DNA of 64,000 bases from Erythrophleum ivorense (GCA_026724425.1 JAIUCV010000001.1:9778556-9842555); one strand, 5' to 3'; shown: positions 10,296-23,180, counted from the stretch's first letter. The notes: generated by a model from the letters alone, not told the origin. Numbers and translations: made by a program.

Positions 10296-11027
10296 ATTTT
10301 AATATATATTGTAAAAAAATTAATTTATTTGTGTTAAATAAATTAATTTTTATACAAAATAAGATTATAAATTTGATTTTAATATAATAAATATTGATTG
10401 ATGTTAAATTTTAATATAAAATTATGATTTTTTATTCTTAATATAGTATTAAAAATTACTAAGTATTTTTTTAAAATTGCATATTATTTAAAAATTAATT
10501 TCATTAATAAAATATAAATTATAAACAAAATAAATATAATTTATGAAATAAAAGAAGTATCAACAATAATTCAACCAAACTTCAAAAAAATTAGCATAAT
10601 TTACACATAATTAAATATGCATGTGGATAAAAAGGAGGATAATTATGATAAGATATTAAAATGAATGATTTTTAAATTCAGGTATAAAATTTTCACCATA
10701 ATAAGACCTTGTAACTTTTCTTTATGTGTTTTTAAATCATGTTTGATATGATCTTAACATGAGAGAATGTAAGAAAAAAAAATAAAAAAAATATATTATA
10801 CCTTTATAATTATTATAGATTAATAATATTTATCTCTTTTTTTTTTAAAGTAAAGGACCTGAACATCATTTCTCATCAGTTTTATCTACTTGTTTTATTC
10901 ATTTGTATTCCATTTGTTTTCATTTTTATCTATCAAACGTGGCTCTAAAGATGTATACATTTCCTCTTTATGATATTGGTTGTAACATTCCACCTTTAAT
11001 ATCTGAAGTCTTGATGTTTTGTGCCAA

Positions 11028-11085
<58 letters not shown>

Positions 11086-12101
11086 GACGATTTTAGGTTA
11101 GGATTTTTTTTTTGGGGTCTCTCTAATGTTATCTCCTCGTGTCTCTTCATATCTATACTTTCATGCATTTCTCTTATTACTTAAAAAGAAAACTTGTGTA
11201 TTGCGCATTATGGTGTTTAAAGCCGACAAAATAAGCTGCCTTGCATCTGACTCTTCTGACTTGCCGCCATTAATTCCGTGAAGCAAGCAATCCTTATTTA
11301 AACAGGAAAATTTATTTATTTAGCCTTTATAATTGTATTTAAAAAAAATCTTTTCAAACATTTAAGATTTAATTTCTACTTTTTTTTTTGCATAACTATT
11401 TTGTACTGACTAAACTAATGAGGTGTACATTGTCATAAAAGGACAATGTAAGGCTCTTGGCAATATGCACGTAGGATATAATGCAAGGGGAGCAATAATA
11501 CCCAAGAAAGCGGTATAGGTGTTTTGTGCAAAAATATAAAATTAAACAATTAAACAAGTTCAAATATTGACTTGAAAGAAGCGTGTAAGTTTTAATTAAC
11601 TCAGACTGGAATAAGTTGGTAGAGTGAATTTACATAAAACTCTTTATGTTCAATGAAAAAAGAAAATTCTAGACTCTACAACAAAAAGAGCTCTCTTTGC
11701 CAGACTCTTCATGCAATATAATTGGGTTTAGCTCAATGCATCCCTTTTACAAGATAGAAATAGGAACTTGATAACATGAAGTGATTGAATGGCAAGGAAG
11801 CAGAGCAAAATAATGTAGCTAATCTTTGGGAAGAATTTGAATTCAAACTCAATAATCTCCGATGCATAATTTGTAAAGTTCAAATAAAAAGAAGAGGGAA
11901 AAAAATCCTATTTTGATCTTAATATTATCCTTCGTAAATTAATTCTTTTATTTTAATCCCTTAATTAATAAAATACTTGTAAATTTATCTTTACATTCAT
12001 TTCCATCCAAAATTTAATTAAAATTTAGTAGTCTATTAAACATCAAACTAGGAAAAAAAAACTTTGAAAAGTCAAAGTAAAATTCACTTATCTTTCAGAT
12101 A
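10296..12101. other. AT-rich intergenic DNA
   Basis: No gene supported. Contains an (AAT)n run at 11027-11084, which produces two spurious Ile-rich frames. Confidence 0.6.
11027..11084 (+). repeat. (AAT)n microsatellite
   Basis: About 18 perfect trinucleotide units. Confidence 0.95.
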
Positions 12102-12318
12102 ACACAGCTTTGATAGTTTTAAATTAGAATTAGTATAGATACAATTCCAATCACCTATATAACAAATGATTAAAAGAATATTCTGAAAATGATGATCATG
12201 TCGTGTGACTCATAACATGGAACATGCAACCCACAATCACGAGAATTAATTATCCAAATCCAACAGCCTTATAGGTTTCTAAAATCCCTCTGCTGTAGAA
12301 ATAGCTAGCCTTTGATTT

Positions 12319-12852
12319 TCATCTTGAACAAACAGGCTCTTCTGCTATAGTCTCCAGCAAGGGCTTCTTCGACCTGCACACGGACAACCTGTGCATGAAC
12401 TCTGGCCTTGAGAAGTCTTCAATGTCATCCAACTCCAACTCTGGCTGCGACTCCATGATCTCCATATCATTTTCTTTCTGATCTTCTGCGTTATTATTCT
12501 CTGGCGAAATTCTCACTTTTCCAGCACTAACCCTTTTGGCTGCAGCATTTGCTGTCAGCAACAAGGCACCCATATCGGCTGCCGTCACCGCGGAGTTAAG
12601 CCTCTTCATGGGAAACATCACATAAACGTTTGAAAACTCAAGCTCTTCGTCTGCGCTGAGCGCTGGAAACCGCCGTCCAATCTGAAGAGAACGTGTGTTC
12701 ACGGCGAAGAAGTTCGGCTTCTCGAGCATAAGCTCGGCGGCTTTAATCGGAGCTTGAAATTCTTTGATTTCACCACTCGGGAAGATGACCTTGATGGCTG
12801 TGGAGTGCTTGCGTCCTGGGGTAGATAGGGCGCAGGAGATGTAGTTGCCCAT
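12319..12852 (-). CDS. PADRE/DUF4228 family protein, copy 1
   Basis: Single-exon, 177-aa plant protein of the PADRE (DUF4228) family, small proteins often induced by pathogens and abiotic stress; molecular role not settled. The N-terminus MGNYISC fits N-myristoylation at Gly2 with a possible acylation at Cys7, so membrane attachment is likely. The conserved core covers about residues 18-83: IKVIFPSGEIKEF, KAAELMLEKPNFFAV, IGRRFPALSADEELE, VYVMFPM. A low-complexity acidic stretch (115-150) and a C-terminal DFSRPEFMHRLS segment follow. Start is the ATG at 12852; a TATA box at 12996-13004 predicts a ~120 nt leader. Tandem paralogue at 15837-16370 with about 10 amino-acid differences. Confidence 0.93.
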   Translation of the reverse strand: MGNYISCALSTPGRKHSTAIKVIFPSGEIKEFQAPIKAAELMLEKPNFFAVNTRSLQIGRRFPALSADEELEFSNVYVMFPMKRLNSAVTAADMGALLLTANAAAKRVSAGKVRISPENNNAEDQKENDMEIMESQPELELDDIEDFSRPEFMHRLSVCRSKKPLLETIAEEPVCSR

Positions 12853-12970
12853 GACCTAGACACTTTTTGCAGCGGTTTTTAAGTGTGCAAGATGAAGAAA
12901 AATGTTGTAGTGGAAAGAGATGAAAATGTTGGGGAGAGATAGAATAAGACTTGGTTTGTATTTGAGAATG
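12853..12970 (-). promoter_or_regulatory. Predicted 5' leader of PADRE copy 1
   Basis: Inferred from TATA position. No ATG-started uORF is needed: the 71-codon overlapping frame here starts with TTG. Confidence 0.4.
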
Positions 12971-12995
12971 ATGTTGGGATTTCAATGAATGGTAC

Positions 12996-13004
12996 TTATA
13001 TATA
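12996..13004 (-). promoter_or_regulatory. TATA box of PADRE copy 1
   Basis: TATATATAA on the minus strand, about 145 bp before the ATG. Confidence 0.65.
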
Positions 13005-15836
13005 GAGGAAAGTGAAACGAGGAAAGAAAAGTCTAATAAGAAATTTTCAGAGGAGCCAGTTGTAACTTGTAAGTGATAATAAGGTTGACAACGTGATGGA
13101 GTCCGCGTAGGAACGAGAAATTAGCACAAAAAGGAAAGGTATTTTGAATTTTTAATTGATTTAGTATTCTGAAGAAATGAATGGGAAGCTACATTTTCCC
13201 ATTTTATATTTATTAGGTTGTTGGATGTTGTATTGTCACACAAGCTTATGATCTGTTCCACTGTGAATCTGTGATACGTACATACGTGTTCGTGGAACCC
13301 TCACTATTTACAATATACTTTTCAGGACCTGATTTTTAGTGAGAGTAGGGTCCCACAGAGCATAATTGTGCTCACATGACTTTTTTTCTTTTCTTTTTTT
13401 TCTCTCTTGGTGTTAGAAAAGTTGATCACATGAGCTTTATTGACACACGCAATTGCACATACAATTTGATTCTAATTAGTATAATATATAAGGAGGTGTT
13501 TAGTATATTAGAAGTTAAGCTGGATCAATTAAAATATTTTAATTGAAATAAGGAGAGAGAAAATGAAAAACAAAAAGAGGTCCACAAAATTTATAGGATA
13601 AATGTAGGTTCTACTTTCATCTTTTTTTCTCTCTTCTTTTGAAATTCTTTAAGGAATTTGGGTTCAGCTAGAAAAGGAAAGTAAAGAAAGGGAAAAGAAA
13701 ATGAAAAATGAAAAAATATTACTTGGTACTTTGGGCATGAAATTATTCATGGATTATAAAGTTATTATTTTGTAACATTATTTATTCCATCTAATTTATA
13801 GAAGAAAATTACTGTCCGAGATGAAAAAAGAAGAAAAAATATTATTTTATCCCAAATAAAAGTAATGCTTTATATTAAAAGATTTTAATTTTTAAAATTA
13901 TTTTAAAGAATTTAATGACCAAAAAGTTTGAACTATAATTTTACTGTACAATTAAAATTTTTAGCTTTTAGATCTTTTAAAATTATTTTAAAATTTAAGA
14001 TATTTTCAACTTGAGACTTTCAATTATAACTTTTATTTTTTTAATGGTAATTAATAATTTTTTAAATTTTTTTATAAATAGGATATTTTGGCTATTTCTT
14101 CATCTTCCATTTTTATTTATGTGCTATTTTCAATTTATTGGACATCAAACTAGAAAGGTATTCTCATTTCTTTCCATATTATATCGATGTAATTTTAAAT
14201 CACAAAATTTCATTTAATTCTTATTTTTATTTTTCCATATTATATAAGTTAGTTTTAAGTCACAAGATTCCATTCTATTTTTATTTATATTTTTTTCATT
14301 CATTTTAAAATCTTTCTACTTTATTACATAAGATGTAAATGGGAATTGCTCAAATTTGTAAACGTCATATATATGGATCAAGCCTTAAATTTTGGTGGCT
14401 TACATTGAATTTAAAAAAAATGATTAAGAGTATTTTTAAATTTTGTTCAAATTAAAGAAAAATAATTATAAAAGCACATTCTCTTAATAAATTTAAAATA
14501 TAATTCAAGGTTCAACAATTCAATGATAGTCGAATTGTGATTCAACTAACATTTATAAAAATATTTATTGAAAATATCTTATAAGTGAATACAATAATCT
14601 CCATAATATTATAGTTAATAAGTTGTAGAAGAAGGAAACAACTACAAATATGTTACCAAAAGTGTATTTTAATTCTTAAATTGAAAGTGATAATTGTTTT
14701 ATAGTTATTTTATGCTGCGACCTTGGGTCCCACATCCAAATTAAATTTGATCTTTTATCTGTTATTATTTCCTTGATCATGACGCTTCATCGGGTGAACT
14801 AATACATTGGAAAAAAGAAAGAATATTTCAATATTTAACAATTCAATCATAGTGGAAGGAATTGTGATTCAAGATCAACTAGGATTTTTAAAATATTTAT
14901 TTAAAATATCTTATAAGTCAATGCATTAATTTTAATAATACCATAGTTGATATAAATTGAAGAATTAATAAGGCAACAGCTACAAAATTGGTATGTTACC
15001 AAAAGTATATTTTAATTCCTAAATTTAAAATGATAATTGTTTACGAGTATTTTATGGGAAAATTTATTAATAAGTACCAAGAAACTAAATTAATTATTTT
15101 TAGGAATCTTATATTTTTAATTTATTATAAATAATTAAATGACAAAAAATATAACCTGCTCTTTTTAAAATATCATTCATAAATGAGAAAATTACTAATT
15201 TACCTTCTTAGTATTACTTGTTTAGTTTATGTGGGTTATTGCCTAATTTTAATGATTTCCTTTTTGCTACAGTAAGCTTGTAATTTATTCTTTTAATGGC
15301 TAGAAAGAAATATTATTAAAATTTTTGTAGTTATCATATATACTTTGTAAAGTTACTTAACTTTGAATAATTATTATTTCCTCTTTTATGCTGAGAAAGT
15401 TACGTATATATTTTTAAAGTTACTAATATCTCTTTGAAGCTATTTAAAAAGAAGAAGGTTACAAGTTTATTGCAACAAAATTAAAATTATAACAACTAGA
15501 TAGTAACATATATAAACTCAACAAATGATACTAAAAAAGATAAATTACTATTCATGCTTGTCATTTATGAAAGATACATATCAATAATTTTTCCTATTTT
15601 TTTAAAGTGGATCCCATAAACACGGCTTTGATAGTTTTAAATTAGAATTAGTGTAGATACAATTCCAATCACCTACATAACAAATGATTAAAAGAATATT
15701 CTGAAAATGGTGATCATGTCGTGTGACTCATAACATGGAACATGCATCCCACAATCACAAGAATTAATTATCCAAATCCAACAGCCTTATAGGTTTCTAA
15801 AATCCCTCTGCTGTAGAAATAGCTAGCCTCTGATTT

Positions 15837-16370
15837 TCATCTTGAACAAACAGGCTCTTCTGCTATAGTCTCCAGCAAGGGCTTCTTCGACCTGCACATA
15901 GACAACCTGTGCATGAACTCTGGCCTTGAGAAGTCTTCAATGTCATCCAACTCCAACTTTGGCTGCGACTCCATGATCCCCATATCATTTTCTTTCTGAT
16001 CTTCCGCGTTATTATTCTCTGGCAAAATTCTCACTTTTCCACCAGTAACCCTTTTGGCTGCAGCATTTGCTGTCAGCAACAAGGCACCCATATCGGCTGC
16101 CGTCACCGCGGAGTTAAGCCTCTTCATGGGAAACATCGCATAAACGTTTGAAAACTCAAGCTCTTCGTCTGCGCTGAGCGCTGAAAACCGCCGTCCAATC
16201 TGAAGAGAACATGAGTTCACGGCGAAGAAGTTCGGCTTCTCGAGCATAAGCTCGGCGGCTTTAATCGGAGCTTGAAATTCTTTGATTTCACCACTCGGGA
16301 AGATGACCTTGATGGCTGTGGAGTGCTTGCGTCCTGGGGTAGATAGGGCGCAGGAGATGTAGTTGCCCAT
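15837..16370 (-). CDS. PADRE/DUF4228 family protein, copy 2
   Basis: 177-aa tandem paralogue of 12319-12852, same start, length and stop. Differences include T-R to S-C in the NTRSLQ segment, Pro to Ser in GRRFP, VSAG to VTGG, Ser to Leu in KVRIS, and two Glu changes in the acidic tail. The N-terminal MGNYISC acylation motif and the core are intact, so the protein is probably functional. The TATA box differs from copy 1 (TATATACAAG), which could alter expression. Family function as for copy 1; no catalytic residues are known. Confidence 0.92.
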   Translation of the reverse strand: MGNYISCALSTPGRKHSTAIKVIFPSGEIKEFQAPIKAAELMLEKPNFFAVNSCSLQIGRRFSALSADEELEFSNVYAMFPMKRLNSAVTAADMGALLLTANAAAKRVTGGKVRILPENNNAEDQKENDMGIMESQPKLELDDIEDFSRPEFMHRLSMCRSKKPLLETIAEEPVCSR

Positions 16371-16513
16371 GACCTAGACACTTTTTGCAGCGGTTTTTAA
16401 GTGTGCAAGATGAAGAAAAATGTTGTAGTGGAAAGAGATGAAAATGTTGGGAAGAGATAGAATAAGACTTGGTTTGTATTTGAGAATGATGTTGGGGTTT
16501 CAATGAATGGTTA

Positions 16514-16523
16514 CTTGTATATA
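16514..16523 (-). promoter_or_regulatory. Altered TATA box of PADRE copy 2
   Basis: TATATACAAG in place of TATATATAAG of copy 1, at the equivalent position. Confidence 0.5.
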
Positions 16524-19372
16524 GAGGAAAGTGGAAAAAGAGAAAAGAAAAGTCTAATAAGAAATTTTCAGAGGAGCCAGTTGTATCTTGTAAGTATCAT
16601 AAGGTTGACAATGGGATGGAGTCCACGTAGGAACGAGAAAGTAGTACAAAAAGGAAAGGTATTTTGAATTTTTAATTGATTTAGTATTCTGAAGAAATGA
16701 ATGGGAAGCTACATTTTCCCATTTTATATTTATTAGGTTTTTGGATGTTGTATTGTCACACAAGCTTATGATCTGTTCCACTGTGATACATACGCGTTCG
16801 TGGAACCCACACTACTTACAATATACTTTTCAGGACCTGGTTTTTCAGCGAGAGCAGGGTCCCACCAAGATAATTGTGCTCACATGAGTTTTTTTTTTTT
16901 CTCCCTGGATGTTAGAAAAGTTGATCACATAGGCTTTATTAACACACGTAATTGCACATTCAATTTGATCCGAGTATAATATATGGGGGCGTTTAGTAGG
17001 TTGGAAGGAAGTTAGATTACTTGAAATATTTCAAATGAAATAAGGAGAAAGGAAGAAAAAAAAAAAGAGATTCACTTACATGGGACTCATAGGATAGATG
17101 TAGGCTTTGCCTATCTCTCTTTTATTCTATATTTCCTTTATTTCTTGAAATGCTTTTAAAGATTTGAATTCATGTTAAAAGAAAAAAATGAAGAAAGAGA
17201 AGAGAAAATGAAAAAGGAAGAAATGTTACTTGGTATATTGGGGATGAAATTACTCATGGATTATAAAGTTATTGTTCTGTAACACTGGTTATTCCATCCA
17301 ATTTATAGAAGAAAGTTATTGTTAGAGCTGGAAAGAGAAGAAAAAATATTATTCAAATAAAAGTATTATTTTATATTGAAAGACTTTGAATTTTAAATAA
17401 TTCAATGACCAAAAATTTTAATTTGAGATTCTGAAATGTAATTTTGTTGTCTAGTTAAAATTTTTTATTTTTAGGTCTTTTAAAATAATTTTAAAATTTA
17501 ATATTTTTTAATATAAAATTATTAATATTTTCAATTTGAAGTTGTCAACTATAATTTTTTTTAATAATAATTAACAATTTTTTCAATGTTTTTAAATTTT
17601 AGAGTATTTTGGTCATTTATTCATCATTCATTTCCATTTCTACACTATTTTCAACATAAAAAGATATTCTCATTCATTTTCATATTATATCAAACGTAAT
17701 TTTAATTCACATAATTTCGTTTTATTCTTATTTTTATTTTTCTGTTCATTCATTTAAAGATCTTTCTACTTTACCAAGCATTACCCAAGATGTAAATGGG
17801 AATTGCTCAAATTTATAATCTTCATATATATGGATCATGCCCTAAATTTTGGTGGATTAAATTGAATTTTTTAAAAAATTAAGAGTACTCTTTTAATTTT
17901 GTTAAATTAAAGAAAAATAATTATTACAGCATACTATTTTCTTAATAAATTTAAAATTTTATTCTCAAAAAATTCTTACCCTATATTGAATTTATTCTTT
18001 ATCTCTTATTATTTCCTTTATCGTGAGCAGTCTCCTGGGTGAACCAATAAAATGAGGAAAAAAAAGTAAGTTGCCCTTCTCCCCTTTTCCCCTCTTTCCT
18101 ACGGTTCAGATGATAGAAATGGTTAGGTCTTGAGTCTGGTTCAGAGGAGGGAGAGTGGAAAACCATTCTTGAGAGGGATTAGAAGTAGATAGTCTTCTCT
18201 TTCTTGCTTTTCCCCCTTTCTTAAGAGTTGAGAAAAGAGAGGGATAGCTCATGGGCCTATAATAGTCGAATTGTGATTCAACTAAAATTTATAAAAATAT
18301 TTATTAAAAATATCTTATAAGTGAATACAATAATTTTAATAATATTATAGTTAATAAGTTGTGGAAGAAGGAAATAACTACAAACATGTTACCAAAGGCA
18401 TATTTTAATTCTTAAATTTAAAATGATAATTGTTCATAGTTATTTTACGCTGTGACCTTGGGCCCCACAACCAGTTTAAGTTTGATCTTTTTTCTCTTAT
18501 TATTTCCTTGATCATGAAACTCTATTGGGTGAACTAATAAATTGGAAAAAGGAAAGAGTAATTCAATGTTTAACGATTGAATTATAGTGGAATTGTGATT
18601 CAAGATTAACCAGGACTTTTAAAATATTTACTTAAAATATCTTATTAGTCAATAAAATAATTTTAATAATACCATAGTTAATATAAATTGAAGAATTAAA
18701 AAGGCAACAACTAAAAAATTGATATGTTACCAAATGTATATTTTAATTCCTAAACTTAAAAAATGATAATTGTTTACAAGTATTTTATGAAAAAATTATT
18801 GAAAGGAACTAAGATACTAAATTAATTGTTTTTATGAATATTATATTTTTAATTTATTGTGAATAATCAAATGACAAAAAATGTAACCTGTTCTTTTCAA
18901 AATATTCTTCATAAATGAGAAACTTACTAATTTATCTTCTTAGAATTATTTGTTTAGTTTATGTATGTTATTACCAAATTTTAACCATTTTAATTTTTCT
19001 GTAGCAAATTTGCAATTTATTCTTTTAAAAGCTATAAAGAGATATTATTAAAATTCTTATAGTTATCATGCACACTTTACAAAATTACTTAAATTTCTAA
19101 TAATTATTAGTAACTCTTATATATTGAAAAAGTTATATTTTTCTTAAGTTACTAATATCTCATTGAAGCTATTTAAAAGAAAAAAAAATTACAATTTTAT
19201 TACTGCAAAGTTAAAAGTATAAGAACTAGATAGTAACATGTCTAAACTCAACAAATAATACTAAAAAAATAAATTGCTATACATGTTTCTCAATCATGAG
19301 AGGTATTTTGGTAAAAGCATATCCATATCAATAATTTTTCCTATTATACTTTAACTTTGGATCCCATAAGCA

Positions 19373-20620
19373 TTTTGATTAATAACACAAATATTTTAAA
19401 GTGAAGATCTATAAAGTGTTTTCTTTATAAAAAAATTTGTTAAAAAAAAGTGGCTTAAGAAACTTTAGGGGTAATTCATTGATGATCTGTGGTATTTGAC
19501 AAATGGGTGGCTCACAAACTAAGAAAATTAAGAAGTTATTTGCCATATACAAATTTAAGTATTAAAAAAATAGAAATAAAAAATAAATAACATAGATAAA
19601 ATATAATTTTATCCCTCTAATTTAGAAAAATAATAATATAATAAATATTTTTAAAAAATTTCCTGACATCAACTGCCCTCTTCAATGTAATAAAAAATTG
19701 ACCCACTAGTAAACAATAAGCATGTGAAATGAAGGTGACATTATGGTATATTATTCAGACTTGTCACGTGAATGGAATGAATAGAAAGCCGGTGATGCGT
19801 GTCGGTTAGATTCAGTTGGTAAGAAGCACCTCAATCATACGCTTTGCCTGCTTCGTCACGGGATGCTTGGTTCCATTTCACATACTTTTGAGCTTTCTTG
19901 TATATGGAGAGGGAAATATTTTTTAAATTGGATCAATTATTATTTGATAGACGTAAATTAAGTTAATAATAATAATAATTAAATATATATTTTTTAAATT
20001 ATATATAAAAATAATTTTAATATAATAAATACTAGTAAGTTTTAAATAATTGATTATTAATTTAATATTTTTTAAATTATTTAAAAAATTATTTTTAATT
20101 TAAAAACAAAAATTACATATAATTAAAAGTTAAAAGTATTTAATATTAAATTTTTAGAATTTTTAAATTATATTAAAATTTTATTTATAGTTAAAAACAA
20201 AAAATAATAAATAATAAATAATAATTTTGATCAAACACCTTAATATTTTAAAAAAAGATTATTAAAAAAAAGACATGATAAAGAGTAAGCATGGAAAATA
20301 ATATCGCGTCTTTTGTTTTATTCATTTTTTTTTATTTCTCTGTATGTTAACCCTTCTTTCTTCTAATGTATTTTATTTGAGGTTTTTTAGATATATTTTT
20401 AATGAATTATTTTATTTTATAAAAAAAATTAAAAAAATCAATAACCGATTTAACTAATTTTTTATTAATTCAATCAATTTTTTATCAATTATTTGACTTA
20501 CTTTTTTTTTTGTTAACTGAAATGAACTCAATCCAATCAATTAAACTCAATACCTATAATCGTTAGATCCCCTGGAGTTATACATATAATTGTAGGGGTG
20601 TACCTAATTTTTTTAAAGGA
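19373..20620. other. AT-rich intergenic DNA
   Basis: No gene seen. A less AT-rich patch lies near 19720-19900, without a coding frame I recognise. Confidence 0.6.
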
Positions 20621-20724
20621 TTTAACCAAATTAATTAAGAAGATAAAAATTTTAATTGTGAGGTTGAAAATTTTAATCGGAAGACCTCAAATTATAATTT
20701 TTATCTTCTTAATTAATTTTTTAA
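20621..20724. mobile_element. Foldback/MITE-like inverted repeat
   Basis: Arms at about 20621-20663 and 20684-20724 are near-perfect reverse complements (core TTAATTAAGAAGATAAAAAT) around a ~20 nt loop, on a ~100 bp element. Confidence 0.6.
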
Positions 20725-21105
20725 ACCCCTAAAAGCAAAATAATAATAATAATAATAATAAAATAATCATTAAATGCATCCCACCTGCAAGGGATCCCCT
20801 TCATGTATAATTTTGATGATTAATTGTTTGACTTGTGATATATATTTGGATTAATTTCTACCAATCACAGTTTTAATATTCTTTCGTGATGACATCTCAT
20901 TTTCTTTAGAGGCCACTCCCTGGCAAGGGAGGCTTCATAATTTTATTAATTTCATTTAGTATTCGTCAACTATATGTATTAATTTCGTACAATGTAGGAC
21001 TTCCCAATCAATTTTTTTGGGGCCAAAGCTCTACTGAATATTATTATTTCTGTTCGTGTGAGGGAATTTTCTTTTGGGTGAGTTGTGTGAGACCAAGTTA
21101 TGGTG
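20725..21105. other. Intergenic DNA
   Basis: An (AAT)n run near 20741-20762; otherwise nothing recognised. Confidence 0.5.
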
Positions 21106-22325
21106 GAAATTTCATGTCTCCTTCGTTTCAATTATTTTTATTATTAAATTAATTATTTTCAAAGCTAAAAATTCAAAATAATGGCTAGAGGCGTACGTGG
21201 CTGGTCCTAGGTCAAACAACTGCACGGCTCAATTTTCACTGGACTTGGACGCAGTGCCTGGCCTTGTCTTGGCCAACGAAGTGTAATTTTTACGTACGTA
21301 TTACGTCATATATATATTTAATAATTAAAATTTATTTTATATATAAATTTTATTTATAATACATATAAATTTTATTTATATAAATTTAATTTAATTTATA
21401 AAATTTTTTAAATACACTTTAAAAAAATTTTCAACGAAACCTTATTTGTGACAAGATGACCAAATCAGGTTGGTTAAGCTTACTAGGTCATTTTTTGGTA
21501 ATAATTAGAACGTAATTATAAAAAATAAAATTTTTATATAAATATTTAAAAATAATTGTTTAAAAAATATATATGATCAGACAATACTGACTAATGTAAC
21601 ATAATGTAATGTTGGCTTAAATACAATTTTTGGGAATTAACGATGTCAGATGAGACCGCAAATGTTATTTTAAAATATCTTTATCATTGACGCTTATCTG
21701 TGAATTAGAAGGTCCGCTATTTATATTGAACTAATTGATACCATATCATCACCATCTATTATCTGTGAATTAGAAGGTCCGCTATTTATATTGAAATTTC
21801 ATGTCTCTTTCATATCAATTATTTTCAGAGCTAAAAATTCAAAACAATGGCTAGAGGTGTACATGGCTAGTCTTGGTCAAACAATTGCACGGCTCAATTT
21901 TCACTTGACCTGGACGCAGTGCCTGGCCATGTCTCGCCCAATGAAACCTTATTTGTGACGAGGTGGCCAAATCCGGTTGGCTAAGCTCATTAGGTCATTT
22001 TTTGGTAATAATTAGAACGTAATTGTAATTATAAAAAATAAAATGTTTATAAAATTACATATCAATTGAAAATAAAATAAAATTTTTAAATATTTTTTTA
22101 AAAAATATATGATCAGACAATACTGACTAATGTAACATAATTGGCCCAATGTAATGTTATCTTAAATATAATTTTTGGGAATTAATGATGTCAGATGAGA
22201 CCGAGAGAGTGCAATATTCTAGAAATGTTATTTTAAAATATCTTCATCACGGATGCTCGTCTGTGAATTAGAAGGTCCGCTATTTATATTGAACTAATTA
22301 ACATCATATTATCACCATCTATTAT
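21106..22325. repeat. Tandem duplication, ~0.6 kb units
   Basis: Unit 1 21106-21792, unit 2 21793-22325. The units share long stretches (GCACGGCTCAATTTTCACT; CATTTTTTGGTAATAATTAG). A 33-bp motif starting CTGTGAATTAGAAGG occurs three times: 21698, 21763 and 22261. Unit 1 has a 151 bp insertion absent from unit 2. No coding frame found. Confidence 0.85.
21281..21431 (+). mobile_element. Short MITE-like insertion with 7-bp duplication
   Basis: Flanked by CAACGAA on both sides (21274-21280 and 21432-21438). The paralogous site in unit 2 (near 21935-21945) is uninterrupted (CAATGAA). A related copy in reverse orientation lies at about 60955-61105. Terminal inverted repeats are not obvious. Confidence 0.7.
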
Positions 22326-23180
22326 TTTTTTAAAATTTTGGTTACATCTATCAATTTTGTATCATGTGATATCCTCTCTTCGTGTATAAAAAACGATCAC
22401 CAACATGATTGCTATGAAACTTTCAAGGTATTTTTATATAAATGTTTATAAAATATTTTATTAAGATTTATATAAAAATTTTATTTTTAAAAAATTATTT
22501 TATAATTTTTATTAAAAATTTTAAAAAAACTCAGGCGACTCGAAAAATACCAAGCAATTAAATTGATTGAGTTGGGCTGGGCCCAAATACCAAAGTCAGA
22601 AAATGAAATCTGGCGCAAAATGTAGTAAAAATTAGATTATTACTCAACCCAACTTATAATCACTCTTAGTAAAGGAAATATGCTTTATATTATTTCATTT
22701 CATTTTAACAAATTTTTTACTTCATTTCTCTCCTGAACTGTGAATTATAAAAAAAAAAAACCGTTCATATGTTGGGCATAAACTATAAATTAAATTAAGA
22801 TTATTATGTTCATGAGAAGAATGAAACAAATTCAACTTTAATAAACAAATATTAAATATATATTATTTTTCTTTACCTTAAAAAATGACTTAATTATATG
22901 AATATCTCTCTTGAAATTCAATAATAAAACCTATTTTGACAGAAGAGGGCCTTAATAAAAGGGCCAAATATGAATTAGTTCAAGTACACAACTCGAATTG
23001 AAAACTATCTAACCTTAATATTGAAAATAAGAAGAAATTCTCAACTTTTTAAGAGATTTCAAAACACACTATTGAAGTCGATCAAGAGAATCAAAGTAGC
23101 ATCAATAAAATATTTATACAACTTGTTATTTCTTCAGCGTCTAATTGACAATTTTATTCATACTAGAAAAGCGAACCCCA
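22326..23180. other. AT-rich intergenic DNA
   Basis: No gene seen. The short frame at 23021-23212 has no recognisable features. Confidence 0.55.

Larger units (their letters stand above)
12102..15617. repeat. Tandem segmental duplication, unit 1
   Basis: About 3.5 kb unit holding one PADRE gene and its flanks. It abuts unit 2 directly. The sequence before the junction (TGGATCCCATAAACACGG near 15609) resembles the end of unit 2 (TGGATCCCATAAGCA near 19362), which fits tandem duplication by unequal exchange. An older imperfect internal repeat is also present (about 14515-14720 against 14830-15060). Confidence 0.85.
15618..19372. repeat. Tandem segmental duplication, unit 2
   Basis: About 3.75 kb, collinear with unit 1 over the gene, its promoter and a long AT-rich upstream region. 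It has an extra ~270 bp block (about 17970-18255) absent from unit 1, which includes a CT/GA-rich stretch. Ends near 19372. Confidence 0.85.

Noticed and set aside
10903..11184. Ile-rich open frames on both strands
   Set aside because: Products of the (AAT)n microsatellite.
12770..12985. Conserved 71-codon frame overlapping the PADRE start, also at 16288-16503
   Set aside because: It starts with TTG, not ATG, and its conservation follows from the recent duplication. No evidence for an overlapping uORF.
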